Origin: an uncultured Prevotellaceae bacterium | GTDB lineage: Bacteria > Bacteroidota > Bacteroidia > Bacteroidales > Bacteroidaceae | Direction of reading: 5' to 3' | Length of the DNA stretch: 64,000 bases | Assembly: GCA_902781315.1 (NCBI GenBank) | Contig: CACZIT010000001.1 | Coordinates: forward strand, 124,001-188,000 | Part shown: positions 32,089-40,852 of the stretch, in pieces | Layout: every line of letters starts with the position of its first letter | How positions within the stretch are numbered: position 1 is the stretch's first letter | Program-made: the position numbers and the translations under genes | The notes under the pieces: model-generated | Told to the model about the DNA's origin: nothing | Database searches by the model: none | The model's input: only the letters and a program-made list of their open reading frames with translations

Positions 32089-32168
32089 TTTCAATTTTCA
32101 ATTTTCAATTTTCAATTTCCCATTTTCCCTTCTCCCCTCCCCTTTGGGAGGGGCCGGGGGTGGGCCTT
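32087..32168. repeat. TTTTCAA 7-bp array plus G-rich hairpin between two GH2 genes
   Basis: TTTTCAA units repeat with exact 7-bp period (32087-32119), covering possible start codons of the downstream gene. They are followed by a G-rich hairpin copy (32131-32166, CCCCTCCCCTTTGGGAGGGG then CCGGGGGTGGG) that directly abuts the stop codon of the upstream GH2 gene. Confidence 0.85.
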
Positions 32169-33975
32169 ACTTCCCCTCATACCACTCCTTCAGCACGTAG
32201 AATGCCTTTTTCTTCTGGCCGTCGTCGCTGAAGAGACCCTTGCGGTTGTAGTAGTCCTGAATGCCGGTGAGCACGCGGCGCGGCGAGCGGAAGTCCTTCA
32301 GAATCCAGGGCGTGGTGCCAGCCAGTCCGTCGATTTTGTCGAGCATGGCGCAATTCTGCCGATAGAGGTTCTCCTGGAATTCCTCCGTCCAGCGCTGGTT
32401 CTGGGCGCCGTGGTAGCCAGCCTTTGCGCCACCGCCGAACTCGCTGATGATGACGGGCTTGTTATATGGAATCTCCCACGTCATCTTCGGTGCGTCGTTC
32501 AAGTCGCGATACCAGCCAATGTACTGGTTGAAACTGACCACGTCAACGTATTTGTTCATGTTGTCCTGCAGGCGGTTGTGGTAGTTCGACGCACCCGTCA
32601 CCTCCATCGCCATCGAGATGAGTCGTGTGGTGTCCTGCGAGCGGGCGTAGGTGGCCAGGCGGCCCAGGAACTGGTCGCGCTCGGCCGAGTGCGGCGTCTC
32701 GTTGGCTATCGACCAGATGATGACGTTGGCGCGGTTGTGGTCGCGGGCAATCATGTCGTGCAGCTGAGCTTCGGCATTCTTGTATGTGTCGAAATTCTTC
32801 CAGGCGATGGTCCAGTAGACGGGAATCTCCGACCACACCAGGATGCCCATGCGCTCGGCTTCGCGCACGGCATATTCGTTGTGCGGATAGTGGGCCAGAC
32901 GCACGAAGTTGCAGCCCAGTTCCTTCGCCCATGAGAGCAGCGTGTGGGCATCCTCCGTCGAGTTGGCGCGGCCGCCGCCGTAGGGTTTCTCCTCGTGTAT
33001 GCTGATGCCCTTCAGATAGATGGGCTCGCCGTTCAGCAGAATCTGCTTGCCGCGCGTCTCAATCTTGCGGAAGCCAATCTCGTCGCTGATGGTCTCGCCG
33101 TCCATCGTGATGTCCACCTTATATAATTTAGGTGTGGCAGGGCTCCAGAGCACGGGCTTCGCCTTCATGAAGACAGCGGCGGTGCCGTCGGCCGTGGTTG
33201 TGAGTTCCTTCTTGATTTTCAGTTCCGGGATGCTCAGTGTCACCCGTCGGCCGGCCTCGGCCTTGTTCAGCTTCATGGTGAAGCCTAGGCGACGACCCTC
33301 CAGGCTGAGCAGCTGCAGCGAGTAGTTTTCGACGTACGTCTCAGGCACGTCCACCAGCAGCACGTCGCGCGTGATGCCGCCGTAGTTCCACCAGTCGAAA
33401 ATCTGCGTGGGCACGTCCTCGGCATGGCGTTTGTTGTCGACCTTCACGATGACGAAGTTCTCGCCGTCCTTCAGCTGGTCGGTCACGTCGAAGTTGAACG
33501 GCGTGAAGCCACCCACGTGGTGACCCACGTGATTGCCGTTCACGTAGACGTGCGCATCGTAGTTCACAGCGCCGAAGTAGAGTAATGTACGGCGTTTTCC
33601 CCCTCCCTTCAGGGAGGGGTCGGGGGTAGGCTTGTTGAACTTCTTATAGAACCACACCGTGCCCTCGTAGAAGAACAGCCGCTCGTCGCGCGTGTTCCAG
33701 TCGGAGGGAATCTCCATCTCCTCGGCCTTGTCGAAGTCGTATTCGATGAGGTCCTCGGGCTTCTGCGGCTTTGCGTTGCGGAAGAATCCCCAGCGCGTGG
33801 GGTTCATGCGGTAGTCGTAGTAGCCTTCCTCCTGCACGTCGACGATGTAGTGCCACTTGCCGTTGAGCGAAGTGGTGTGGCGGCCGAGGATGTTTCCAAC
33901 TTGCGGCACCTGCTGTGCCAGCGATGCAGTGATTGCTGTCATGAGTAGCAACAGCATTGTCGTAATTCTCTTCAT
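32167..33975 (-). CDS. GH2 beta-glucuronidase/galactosidase-like enzyme
   Basis: 602 residues from the ATG at 33975 (MKRITTMLLLLM signal peptide). It has the three-domain beta-glucuronidase layout: jelly roll with DWNTRDERLFFYEGTVWF, Ig-like domain, barrel with RLAHYPHNEY, acid/base WSIANETPHS (Glu426) and nucleophile IISEFGGGA (Glu512). This size and motif set is nearer GusA-type GH2 than LacZ. A G-rich hairpin repeat adds PTPDPSLKGGG (about residues 114-126) within a jelly-roll beta hairpin. It is downstream of the radical SAM gene by 23 bp and upstream of a second GH2 gene. Confidence 0.88.
   Translation of the reverse strand: MKRITTMLLLLMTAITASLAQQVPQVGNILGRHTTSLNGKWHYIVDVQEEGYYDYRMNPTRWGFFRNAKPQKPEDLIEYDFDKAEEMEIPSDWNTRDERLFFYEGTVWFYKKFNKPTPDPSLKGGGKRRTLLYFGAVNYDAHVYVNGNHVGHHVGGFTPFNFDVTDQLKDGENFVIVKVDNKRHAEDVPTQIFDWWNYGGITRDVLLVDVPETYVENYSLQLLSLEGRRLGFTMKLNKAEAGRRVTLSIPELKIKKELTTTADGTAAVFMKAKPVLWSPATPKLYKVDITMDGETISDEIGFRKIETRGKQILLNGEPIYLKGISIHEEKPYGGGRANSTEDAHTLLSWAKELGCNFVRLAHYPHNEYAVREAERMGILVWSEIPVYWTIAWKNFDTYKNAEAQLHDMIARDHNRANVIIWSIANETPHSAERDQFLGRLATYARSQDTTRLISMAMEVTGASNYHNRLQDNMNKYVDVVSFNQYIGWYRDLNDAPKMTWEIPYNKPVIISEFGGGAKAGYHGAQNQRWTEEFQENLYRQNCAMLDKIDGLAGTTPWILKDFRSPRRVLTGIQDYYNRKGLFSDDGQKKKAFYVLKEWYEGK
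33597..33634 (-). repeat. G-rich hairpin repeat inside GH2 gene
   Basis: CCCCTCCCTTCAGGGAGGGG followed by TCGGGGGTAGGC; the same subfamily as the GH5 copy at 27637. Frame is preserved. Confidence 0.85.
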
Positions 33976-33998
33976 CTCTTCACGTTTTTTAAATGGTT

Positions 33999-34772
33999 TC
34001 AATACGATGCCGAGCAGGAGATGCCAGCGGCAATGACGAGATCGCGAATGCGGTCCAGCTCCTCGTGGGTGGCCTTAGTCAATCCTGCTACAGGTGTCTC
34101 GCGGTCGATGGTGTATACCATGACCTGCTCCGGCTGAATGCGCTTCACGGCTTCCAGCCACGGCAAAACATAATAGTCAGACGTGTTGTCCAGACCTCCT
34201 TGAACTCCCTGCCTCAAGAACATCGTCTGGATGATCACGTGCCCGCGAAACGCTTGCAGTTGCTCAATGACCTGCTCAACGTCGTAGCGCGGACTCACCG
34301 GGCGGTCGACGCGGCGAATGAAGTCGGCATCTACGGTGTCCAACTTCTGAATGTTGTTGTCAACGCGTAGCAGGGCCTCCACAACGTCGGGACGGTGCAG
34401 TTGCGTGGCATTGCTCAGCACCGACACCTTTGCCTTCGGGCAGAGCAGGTCGCGCAGTCGGATGGTGTCGTCGATGATGCCGGCAAACTGCGGATGCGCC
34501 GTGGGCTCGCCGTTGCCGGCAAACGTCAACACGTCGGGATGTTGTCCCTCGGCAGCCATCTCGTGCAGCTTCTTCTCAAGTGCCGCGGCCACCTCTTCGC
34601 GCGAAGGGCGTGGCAGGGTGGGGCGGCGCTCAGCGTTCAGTCCGCATTCACAGTAGATGCAGTCGAACGTGCACACTTTGCCATCGGCAGGCATCAGGTT
34701 GATGCCCAGCGAAATCCCCAGGCGACGGCTATGTACGGGGCCAAAGATAGGACTCGGATAAATAATGGTCAT
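33999..34772 (-). CDS. Radical SAM protein
   Basis: 257 residues. The [4Fe-4S]-binding motif CTFDCIYC (Cys34, Cys38, Cys41) and the SAM-contact motif FAGNGEPTAHP identify a radical SAM enzyme of the small, single-domain type often found in Bacteroidetes. The reaction is unknown; no extra Fe-S or substrate domain is visible. It starts the minus-strand group with two GH2 genes and has a TACCTTTG box at 34807-34814, 35 bp upstream. Confidence 0.85.
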   Translation of the reverse strand: MTIIYPSPIFGPVHSRRLGISLGINLMPADGKVCTFDCIYCECGLNAERRPTLPRPSREEVAAALEKKLHEMAAEGQHPDVLTFAGNGEPTAHPQFAGIIDDTIRLRDLLCPKAKVSVLSNATQLHRPDVVEALLRVDNNIQKLDTVDADFIRRVDRPVSPRYDVEQVIEQLQAFRGHVIIQTMFLRQGVQGGLDNTSDYYVLPWLEAVKRIQPEQVMVYTIDRETPVAGLTKATHEELDRIRDLVIAAGISCSASY

Positions 34773-34806
34773 GTTAAGTAATGATTTTTTTGTTTTTTTC
34801 TTCCTG

Positions 34807-34814
34807 CAAAGGTA
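34807..34814 (-). promoter_or_regulatory. -7 promoter element for the radical SAM-GH2-GH2 group
   Basis: TACCTTTG on the minus strand; a TTTG lies about 21 bp further upstream (34836-34839). Confidence 0.6.
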
Positions 34815-34907
34815 CTGAATATTTATGATTTATGACAAAATTCGGTTCAATTATTTTCTTTTTCATATAAATTTTTGTTAAATGCAGAAAAAACTTCATC
34901 GCAGGCG

Positions 34908-34938
34908 GTTGTCAACTCACAACTTTTTCTTATCTTTG
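34908..34938 (+). promoter_or_regulatory. Bacteroidetes promoter for the rocD-ctlX-arcA operon
   Basis: GTTG (34908-34911), 19-bp spacer, TATCTTTG (34931-34938), 52 bp before the rocD ATG. Confidence 0.72.
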
Positions 34939-34989
34939 CATCAAACATCAATATTTATTCAAATAATCTATTTTTCTACTACCATTATT

Positions 34990-36228
34990 ATGAAAGAAAC
35001 AACAGCCAACCAAACAGCCAGTCAGCGTCTTATGGATTTGGAAGAGCGCTATGGTGCCCACAACTACCATCCCCTGCCCGTCGTCCTCCACAAGGGTGAA
35101 GGCATCTACGTATGGGATGTCGACGGAAAGAAATATTTCGATTTCCTCTCCAGCTATTCAGCCGTCAACCAGGGCCACTGCCACCCCCGCATTGTAAAAG
35201 CCCTCAAAGACCAGGCTGATATGCTCTGCCTCACCTCGCGCGCTTTCTACAACGATGCCCTCTGCGAGTACGAGAAGTTCATGCACGACTTCTTCGGCTA
35301 CGACCGCATACTCCCCATGAACACGGGTGCCGAAGGCGTTGAGACTGCCCTGAAGCTGGCTCGCCGTTGGGGTGCCGTGAAGAAAGGCATCAGCAACGAT
35401 AAAATCAAAATCATCTGCTGCGACGGCAACTTCCATGGTCGCACCGTGACCGTCATCACCATGAGCAACGACCCCAGCTCCTACGCCCAGTATGGTCCGC
35501 TGACGCCGGGCTTCATACGTGTTCCTTATAACGACGTGGAGGCCCTGCGCCGTGCCCTCGACGAATATGGCGACGAGGTGTGCGCCTTTATTGCCGAGCC
35601 CATTCAGGGAGAGGCTGGCGTCTTCGTGCCCGACGATGGCTACCTGAAGAAGTGCTTCGACCTCTGCCACGAGCACAACGTGCTGTTTATTGCCGACGAG
35701 GTGCAGACGGGCATCGCCCGCACAGGGCGCATGCTCTGCTCCGAGCACGACGGCATTCGTCCTGACATCGTCATCCTCGGCAAGGCCCTCGGCGGTGGCG
35801 TGCTGCCCGTATCGGCATGTCTGGCCGACGACGACATCATGCTCAACATCAAGCCCGGCGAACACGGCTCTACGTTTGGCGGTTTCCCCCTTGCAGCCCG
35901 CGTGGCCGTGGAGGCACTGAAGGTGGTGCAGGACGAACACCTCGTAGAGAATGCCGAGAAGATGGGACAGATCTTCCGCGAGGAAATCAAGAAAATACAG
36001 TCGCCCTTCATCGAACAGGTGCGCGGTCGCGGCTTGCTGAATGCCATCGTCACCAAGCCCATCAATGGCAAGACGGCCTGGGACATCTGCATCCGCATGA
36101 TGGAGAACGGCCTGCTGGCAAAGCCCACCCACGACCATATCATCCGCTTCGCCCCGCCACTCTGCATCAACGAGACCCAGCTCATGGAGGCTATAGACAT
36201 CATCAAACGCACGTTTGAGGAAATATAA
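34990..36228 (+). CDS. rocD: Ornithine-oxo-acid aminotransferase
   Basis: 412-residue class-III PLP enzyme converting ornithine and 2-oxoglutarate to glutamate semialdehyde and glutamate. OAT signatures: YGAHNYHPLPVVL near the N-terminus, MNTGAEGVETALKLAR, IAEPIQGEAGV, IADEVQTGIARTGR, and PLP lysine Lys265 in LGKALGGG. The ATG at 34990 is chosen; a longer frame exists but passes through the promoter. First gene of an operon with two guanidine-modifying enzymes: the next gene starts 10 bp later. Confidence 0.95.
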   Translation: MKETTANQTASQRLMDLEERYGAHNYHPLPVVLHKGEGIYVWDVDGKKYFDFLSSYSAVNQGHCHPRIVKALKDQADMLCLTSRAFYNDALCEYEKFMHDFFGYDRILPMNTGAEGVETALKLARRWGAVKKGISNDKIKIICCDGNFHGRTVTVITMSNDPSSYAQYGPLTPGFIRVPYNDVEALRRALDEYGDEVCAFIAEPIQGEAGVFVPDDGYLKKCFDLCHEHNVLFIADEVQTGIARTGRMLCSEHDGIRPDIVILGKALGGGVLPVSACLADDDIMLNIKPGEHGSTFGGFPLAARVAVEALKVVQDEHLVENAEKMGQIFREEIKKIQSPFIEQVRGRGLLNAIVTKPINGKTAWDICIRMMENGLLAKPTHDHIIRFAPPLCINETQLMEAIDIIKRTFEEI

Positions 36229-36238
36229 ACAAAGAATC

Positions 36239-37186
36239 ATGAATAGGCAGACCACCAATAGGGTGTTGATGGTGCGCCCCGTGCGCTTCGCGTTCAACGA
36301 AGAGACGGCCGCCAACAACGCCTTCCAGCAGAAGAGCCGTTCGGAGGCAGAAGCCCGGTGCGTGCAGCAACAGGCTGTCGCCGAGTTCGATGCCTTCGTA
36401 GCCCTGTTGCGCCAGAACGGCGTCATGGTCGATGTCCTGCAGGACATGCCCGAGCCCTTCACGCCCGACAGCATCTTCCCCAACAACTGCTTCTCTACGC
36501 ACGTGGCCGACGGCGACCCGTTGCCGGCAGACGGTGAAAAACCCGTGCTCGTGCTCTATCCCATGTTTGCGCCCAATCGCCGCCGCGAGCGGGGCAAACT
36601 CCTGAAGATGTTGCGTGCCGACAACTACAGCCGCATCGTCGACCTCACCTCGTGGGAGGAGCAGGGACTCTTCCTCGAGGGCACTGGCTCGCTTATCCTC
36701 GACCGCGAGCACCGCCTGGCCTACGCCTGTCGCTCGCCGCGCACCTGCGAACCCGTGCTTGCCCGCTGGGCCGACGCCCTGGGCTACGACTACTTCCTCT
36801 TCGACAGCACCGATGCCCAGGGCATGCCCGTCTATCACACCAATGTCGTCATGCATGTCGGCACGCGCTTTGCCGTGGTATGCCTCGACTCTGTCAGCAA
36901 CCCCTCGCAGCGCAGCCGCCTCGTGGCCCTGCTCGAGCAGAACGGCAAGGAAATCGTCGACATCACGCTTGAGCAGATGAACCAGTTTGCCGGCAATATG
37001 CTCGAACTGCGCAGCACCGACGGCCGCAAGCTGCTCGTCATGAGCCAGACGGCCCAGCGCTCGCTCAGCCCCGGACAACTGGCCCGCCTGCAAGAGGACG
37101 TCAGCATCGTGGCGCCCGACATCAGTGCCATCGAGACCGCCGGAGGAGGCAGTGCCCGCTGTATGCTGGCCGAGCTCTTCGCCTGA
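36239..37186 (+). CDS. Amidinotransferase-fold hydrolase, probable citrulline hydrolase (CtlX-like)
   Basis: 315 residues with the pentein (arginine deiminase/DDAH) fold signature: FPNNCFSTH, FLEGTGSLILDR, the catalytic His in PVYHTNVVM (His200) and the C-terminal nucleophile Cys308 in GGGSARCML. Related proteins hydrolyse citrulline to ornithine, CO2 and ammonia (CtlX), or dimethylarginine-type substrates. Placement between ornithine aminotransferase and arginine deiminase argues strongly for the citrulline role. The start ATG 36239 gives 10 bp spacing from rocD; 45 bp separate it from arcA. Confidence 0.85.
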   Translation: MNRQTTNRVLMVRPVRFAFNEETAANNAFQQKSRSEAEARCVQQQAVAEFDAFVALLRQNGVMVDVLQDMPEPFTPDSIFPNNCFSTHVADGDPLPADGEKPVLVLYPMFAPNRRRERGKLLKMLRADNYSRIVDLTSWEEQGLFLEGTGSLILDREHRLAYACRSPRTCEPVLARWADALGYDYFLFDSTDAQGMPVYHTNVVMHVGTRFAVVCLDSVSNPSQRSRLVALLEQNGKEIVDITLEQMNQFAGNMLELRSTDGRKLLVMSQTAQRSLSPGQLARLQEDVSIVAPDISAIETAGGGSARCMLAELFA

Positions 37187-37231
37187 CAACCCTTCAGCAT
37201 CATCCCATCAACGACCTACGAACACACTTTT

Positions 37232-38509
37232 ATGGAAAAACAACCCAAAACCACCATACCCTGCAAGGTAGACGTGGCCTCCGAAACAGGCAGGCTGCGC
37301 GCCGTGCTGCTGCGCCGTCCGGGAGTCGAAATCGAGCGCATGACGCCCCTTAACGCCGCCAACGCCCTCTACAGCGACATCCTCGACAAGCCTACCGTCG
37401 ATGCCGAGTACAACAACTTCTGCGGCGTGCTCGAACGCTGGACGAAAGTCTACTACGTCAAGGACATCCTGCAGGAACTGCTGCGCGACAAGGCCGTGCG
37501 CTCCTACCTCGTCAACGAGAGCCTGCGCCACGACGGCCGACGCCGCACCGCAGGCATGAGCCCCGCCGACTACGCGCTGGCCGAACAGTTCATGGACCTC
37601 TCCGACGAGCAACTCGTCCAGGTGCTCATCGAAGGCTACGAGAACCCCACGTGGGATGGCACGTCAGCCAATCGCTACCTGCTTCATCCGCTCTACAACC
37701 TGCTCTTCACCCGCGATGCTTCGTCCACCGTCTACGGACGCGTGCTCATCAACTCCATGAGCTTCGAGGTGCGCGAGCGCGAGACACTGCTCTACGACAG
37801 CATCTTCCGTCATTTCTTCGGCGTAGAGACGCTGAATGTCAGCGAGTGGAATCCCGAGGCACGCACCGAGGGCGGCGACGTGCAGATAGCCTCGCCCGAC
37901 CTGCTCTGCATAGGTCAGGGCATACGCACGAATGCCAAGGGCATCGACTATCTGGCACAGACCTTCGCACGGGAGCGCGACCATTTTAATATCCTCGTAC
38001 AGGAACTGCCCCTGAAGCCCGAGTCGTTCATCCATCTCGACATGGTCTTCACCTTTCTGGGCCAGCACCGCTGCATGGTCTTCGAACCCCTGTTGAAGAA
38101 AGACGGCATCTTCGCCGACAAGGACACCACGCTCATCACCATCGACAACGGCAAGATCAGTTACCGCCGCGTGGACAACATGCTCAGCGGACTGCACTCG
38201 CTGGGATGGGACATCGAACCCGTCTTCTGCGGCGGCAACGACCCCTGGGTGCAGTTGCGTGAGCAGTGGCACAGCGGAGCCAACTTCTTCGCCCTCGGCG
38301 ACGACAAAGTGATGGGCTACCGGCGCAACACCCACACCGTCGACGCCCTCGACAAGGCTGGCTATGCCGTGTTGAATGCCGAGGATATCATTAGTGGCAA
38401 GACCGACATGAACGACTACGAGCGCTTCGTGGCCGTCTTCCCTGGTTCCGAGCTGCCACGCGCAGGTGGTGGTGCCCGCTGCATGACCATGCCCATCTGG
38501 CGTGAGTAA
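37232..38509 (+). CDS. arcA: Arginine deiminase
   Basis: 425-residue enzyme hydrolysing arginine to citrulline and ammonia. Pentein motifs are complete: LLFTRDASS, NPEARTEGGDVQI, FIHLDMVFTFL (catalytic His) and the terminal GGGARCMTMP with nucleophile Cys417. Length is typical for ArcA. With the upstream CtlX-like hydrolase and RocD it forms a route from arginine to glutamate semialdehyde without carbamoyl phosphate, since arcB and arcC are absent here. Confidence 0.95.
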   Translation: MEKQPKTTIPCKVDVASETGRLRAVLLRRPGVEIERMTPLNAANALYSDILDKPTVDAEYNNFCGVLERWTKVYYVKDILQELLRDKAVRSYLVNESLRHDGRRRTAGMSPADYALAEQFMDLSDEQLVQVLIEGYENPTWDGTSANRYLLHPLYNLLFTRDASSTVYGRVLINSMSFEVRERETLLYDSIFRHFFGVETLNVSEWNPEARTEGGDVQIASPDLLCIGQGIRTNAKGIDYLAQTFARERDHFNILVQELPLKPESFIHLDMVFTFLGQHRCMVFEPLLKKDGIFADKDTTLITIDNGKISYRRVDNMLSGLHSLGWDIEPVFCGGNDPWVQLREQWHSGANFFALGDDKVMGYRRNTHTVDALDKAGYAVLNAEDIISGKTDMNDYERFVAVFPGSELPRAGGGARCMTMPIWRE

Positions 38510-38831
38510 TCCCCGCATCTTCCTTCGCAGGAAGCATTGCCTCATGGAGCAGCATCCATTGTTTCGCTGGGCAGCATCCATTGTTTCACTGGGCAGCATC
38601 CATTGTTTCTCGGGGATAAATCTATTGTTTTGTGGAGCAAATTAACTTGTTTTACTGAGGAAAACAACTTGTTTTGCCGAGGAAAATAAGTTAATTTGCT
38701 CCTCCATCACTACGTGTAGTGGGTACAGAGTGGCTGAGTTGAGCCGTTAATTATGCCAAAAATCCTTAAAATATTTGGAATCGGTGCTCGGATGTTGTAT
38801 CTTTGCATGAATTTTGGGGTAAACGCTTTTT
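38510..38831. promoter_or_regulatory. Intergenic region with 22-bp array and ftsX promoter
   Basis: A 322-bp gap without a gene. It contains the largest 22-bp-period array (38549-38702), a small TACGTGTAGTGGGTA patch, and a promoter (TTTG 38774-38777, TATCTTTG 38798-38805) 27 bp before ftsX. Confidence 0.8.
38549..38702. repeat. 22-bp-period repeat array, copy 2 (seven units)
   Basis: Seven contiguous 22-bp units starting at 38549, 38571, 38593, 38615, 38637, 38659 and 38681. The first three are near-identical (GCAGCATCCATTGTTTC core). The last three have the AAAACAACTTGTTTT core. The outermost of these last three form a 15-bp perfect inverted repeat (38634-38648 / 38688-38702). Confidence 0.88.
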
Positions 38832-39719
38832 ATGGCTAAGAAAAGAACAAAACGAAATAGAGGGCGCAGCCGCCACGGCCTGCAGGCAGTCACGCTGTGC
38901 ATCTCGACGGCGATGGTTCTGATTCTGCTGGGTCTGGTCGTGCTGACGGGCCTGGTGGGAAGGAATTTGTCGTCGCGAGTGAAAGAGAACCTGGTGGTGA
39001 CGATGATGCTCGACCAGGACATGACCGACACCGAGGCACAGCAGTTGCAGAAGAAGCTGCAGGGCCGTCCCTACGTGAAGGACATGGAGTATGTGAGCAA
39101 GGAGCAGGCGCTGAAGGACGGCATGCGCGAACTGGGCAGCGACCCCACGGAGTTTGTGGGTGGCAACCCCTTCTCGTCGTCGCTGGAACTGACGCTGCTG
39201 GCCGACTATGCCAACAACGACTCCCTTTCGTGGATAGCCAAGGAACTAAAAGCTGTGCCGAAGGTCAGCGAAATTTCCTATCAGAAGGACCTGATAGAAT
39301 CGGTGAACACCAATCTGGCCAAGATTTCGCTGGTGTTGCTGGTGCTGGCCGTGCTGCTGACCATCGTTTCGTTCTCACTCATCAACAACACTATTCGTCT
39401 GGGCATCTATGCGCGCCGCTTCTCCATCCACACGATGAAGCTGGTGGGTGCGTCGTGGGGGTTCATCCGCGGGCCGTTTGTGCGCCAAGCCATGAGCCTG
39501 GGCGTGCTGGCTGCGGTGATAGCCTGCGCGGTGCTGGGCGGCTTCGTCTATGCGCTCTATCGCTATGAGCCCGAGATTATTGAGGTGCTGACGTGGCGCG
39601 AACTGGCCATTGCGGCTGGTGCGGTGCTGCTGTTCGGCCTGCTCATCACGGCCATCTGCGCCGGTATCTCGGTCAACAAGTTCCTGCGCATGAAGGCCGG
39701 CGAGCTTTATAAGATTTAG
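38832..39719 (+). CDS. ftsX: Cell division protein FtsX
   Basis: 295-residue ABC-type membrane subunit that, with FtsE, couples division to peptidoglycan hydrolysis. One N-terminal transmembrane helix (about 20-43), a periplasmic domain (VKENLVVTMML ... SYQKDLIESVN) and three C-terminal helices with the FtsX motif NTIRLGIYARRFSIHTMKLVG. A basic N-terminus (KKRTKRNRGRSR) faces the cytoplasm. First gene of the ftsX-DUF3098-uppP-truB-queA cluster. Confidence 0.93.
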   Translation: MAKKRTKRNRGRSRHGLQAVTLCISTAMVLILLGLVVLTGLVGRNLSSRVKENLVVTMMLDQDMTDTEAQQLQKKLQGRPYVKDMEYVSKEQALKDGMRELGSDPTEFVGGNPFSSSLELTLLADYANNDSLSWIAKELKAVPKVSEISYQKDLIESVNTNLAKISLVLLVLAVLLTIVSFSLINNTIRLGIYARRFSIHTMKLVGASWGFIRGPFVRQAMSLGVLAAVIACAVLGGFVYALYRYEPEIIEVLTWRELAIAAGAVLLFGLLITAICAGISVNKFLRMKAGELYKI

Positions 39720-39763
39720 GAAATTTAGGAAATCTGGAAAAGAAATAAAATACTATAAGAAAA

Positions 39764-39991
39764 ATGGATAAAAAGAATTTCGCATTCGACAAGGTGAACT
39801 ACCTGCTGCTGGCAGTGGGAATGATAGTTGTGATTATCGGCTTCGTGCTGATGAGTGGCGGCGGCTCAACCGAGCAAGCCTACGACCCCAGCATCTTCAG
39901 CCCGATGCGCATCAAGGTGGCACCCGTGGTGTGCCTGGTGGGTTTCCTGTCGATGGTCTATGCCATTATCCGTAAGCCGAAGGACGAGTAA
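39764..39991 (+). CDS. DUF3098 small membrane protein
   Basis: 75 residues with two transmembrane helices (about 12-31 and 50-67) and the DUF3098 pattern FAFDKVNYLLLAVGM ... FSPMRIKVAPVV. The function is unknown. It is consistently found between ftsX and uppP in Bacteroidetes, implying a link to envelope synthesis or division. It is 44 bp after ftsX and 3 bp before uppP. Confidence 0.9.
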   Translation: MDKKNFAFDKVNYLLLAVGMIVVIIGFVLMSGGGSTEQAYDPSIFSPMRIKVAPVVCLVGFLSMVYAIIRKPKDE

Positions 39992-39994
39992 GCG

Positions 39995-40852
39995 ATGGAT
40001 TGGATAGAGACCGTCATCATTGCCATTGTCGAGGGACTGACAGAGTTTCTGCCGGTGTCGTCGACGGGCCACATGATTATCGCGCAGAACCTGCTCGGCA
40101 TTGAGCAGGGCGATCCTTTCGTGCATGCTTTCACGTTCATCATCCAGTTTGGCGCCATTCTCTCGGTGGTGTGTCTCTACTGGAAGCGCTTCTTCCAACT
40201 CGACCACACGCCAGCCCCCGAGGGCAGCAGTTGGTTCGGACGGCTGAAGCATAAATTTTGGTTCTACTGGCTCCTGTTTGTGGGCGTGCTGCCTGCTGTC
40301 GTCATTGGCTTGGTGGCCAAGAAGTCGGGCATGCTCGACTGGCTGCTCGACAGCGTGGAGGTAGTGGCCGTGATGCTGGTGGTGGGCGGTGTGTTTATGC
40401 TCTTCTGCGACCGCCTGTTCAACAAGGGCAGCGATGCCAACAAGCTCACGGAGCGCCGTGCGTTCATGATTGGCCTTTACCAGTGCATCTCGGTCATTCC
40501 CGGCGTGTCGCGCTCGATGGCAACTATCGTGGGCGGTATGACGCAGGGACTGACGCGCAAGCGTGCTGCCGAGTTTTCGTTCTTCCTGGCTGTGCCGACA
40601 ATGGCCGGCGCCACGCTGCTCGACCTGCTCGACCTGCTGAAGGATGATGCCGCCTGGGCCACCAGCCACAACCTCACGATGCTCGGTCTGGGCTGTGTGG
40701 TGGCTTTCGTGGTGGCGCTGTTGGCTATGAAATGGTTTGTGGGCTTCCTGACGAAGTATGGTTTCAAGGCCTTCGGCTACTATCGCATTGCAGTGGGCAC
40801 GATTATCATCGTGCTGCTGCTGACGGGGCATTCACTGGCAATGGTTGACTGA
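39995..40852 (+). CDS. uppP: Undecaprenyl-diphosphatase
   Basis: 285-residue integral membrane enzyme recycling the undecaprenyl carrier for peptidoglycan and O-antigen. Both active-site motifs are present: EGLTEFLPVSSTGH (residues 10-23) and PGVSRSMATI. About eight transmembrane segments. Its TGA stop shares an A with the ATG of truB (1-bp overlap), indicating coupled translation. Confidence 0.96.
   Translation: MDWIETVIIAIVEGLTEFLPVSSTGHMIIAQNLLGIEQGDPFVHAFTFIIQFGAILSVVCLYWKRFFQLDHTPAPEGSSWFGRLKHKFWFYWLLFVGVLPAVVIGLVAKKSGMLDWLLDSVEVVAVMLVVGGVFMLFCDRLFNKGSDANKLTERRAFMIGLYQCISVIPGVSRSMATIVGGMTQGLTRKRAAEFSFFLAVPTMAGATLLDLLDLLKDDAAWATSHNLTMLGLGCVVAFVVALLAMKWFVGFLTKYGFKAFGYYRIAVGTIIIVLLLTGHSLAMVD

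Noticed and set aside
38549..38702. Possible CRISPR array
   Set aside because: Units are contiguous 22-mers without unique spacers, are degenerate between units, and no cas gene is nearby.
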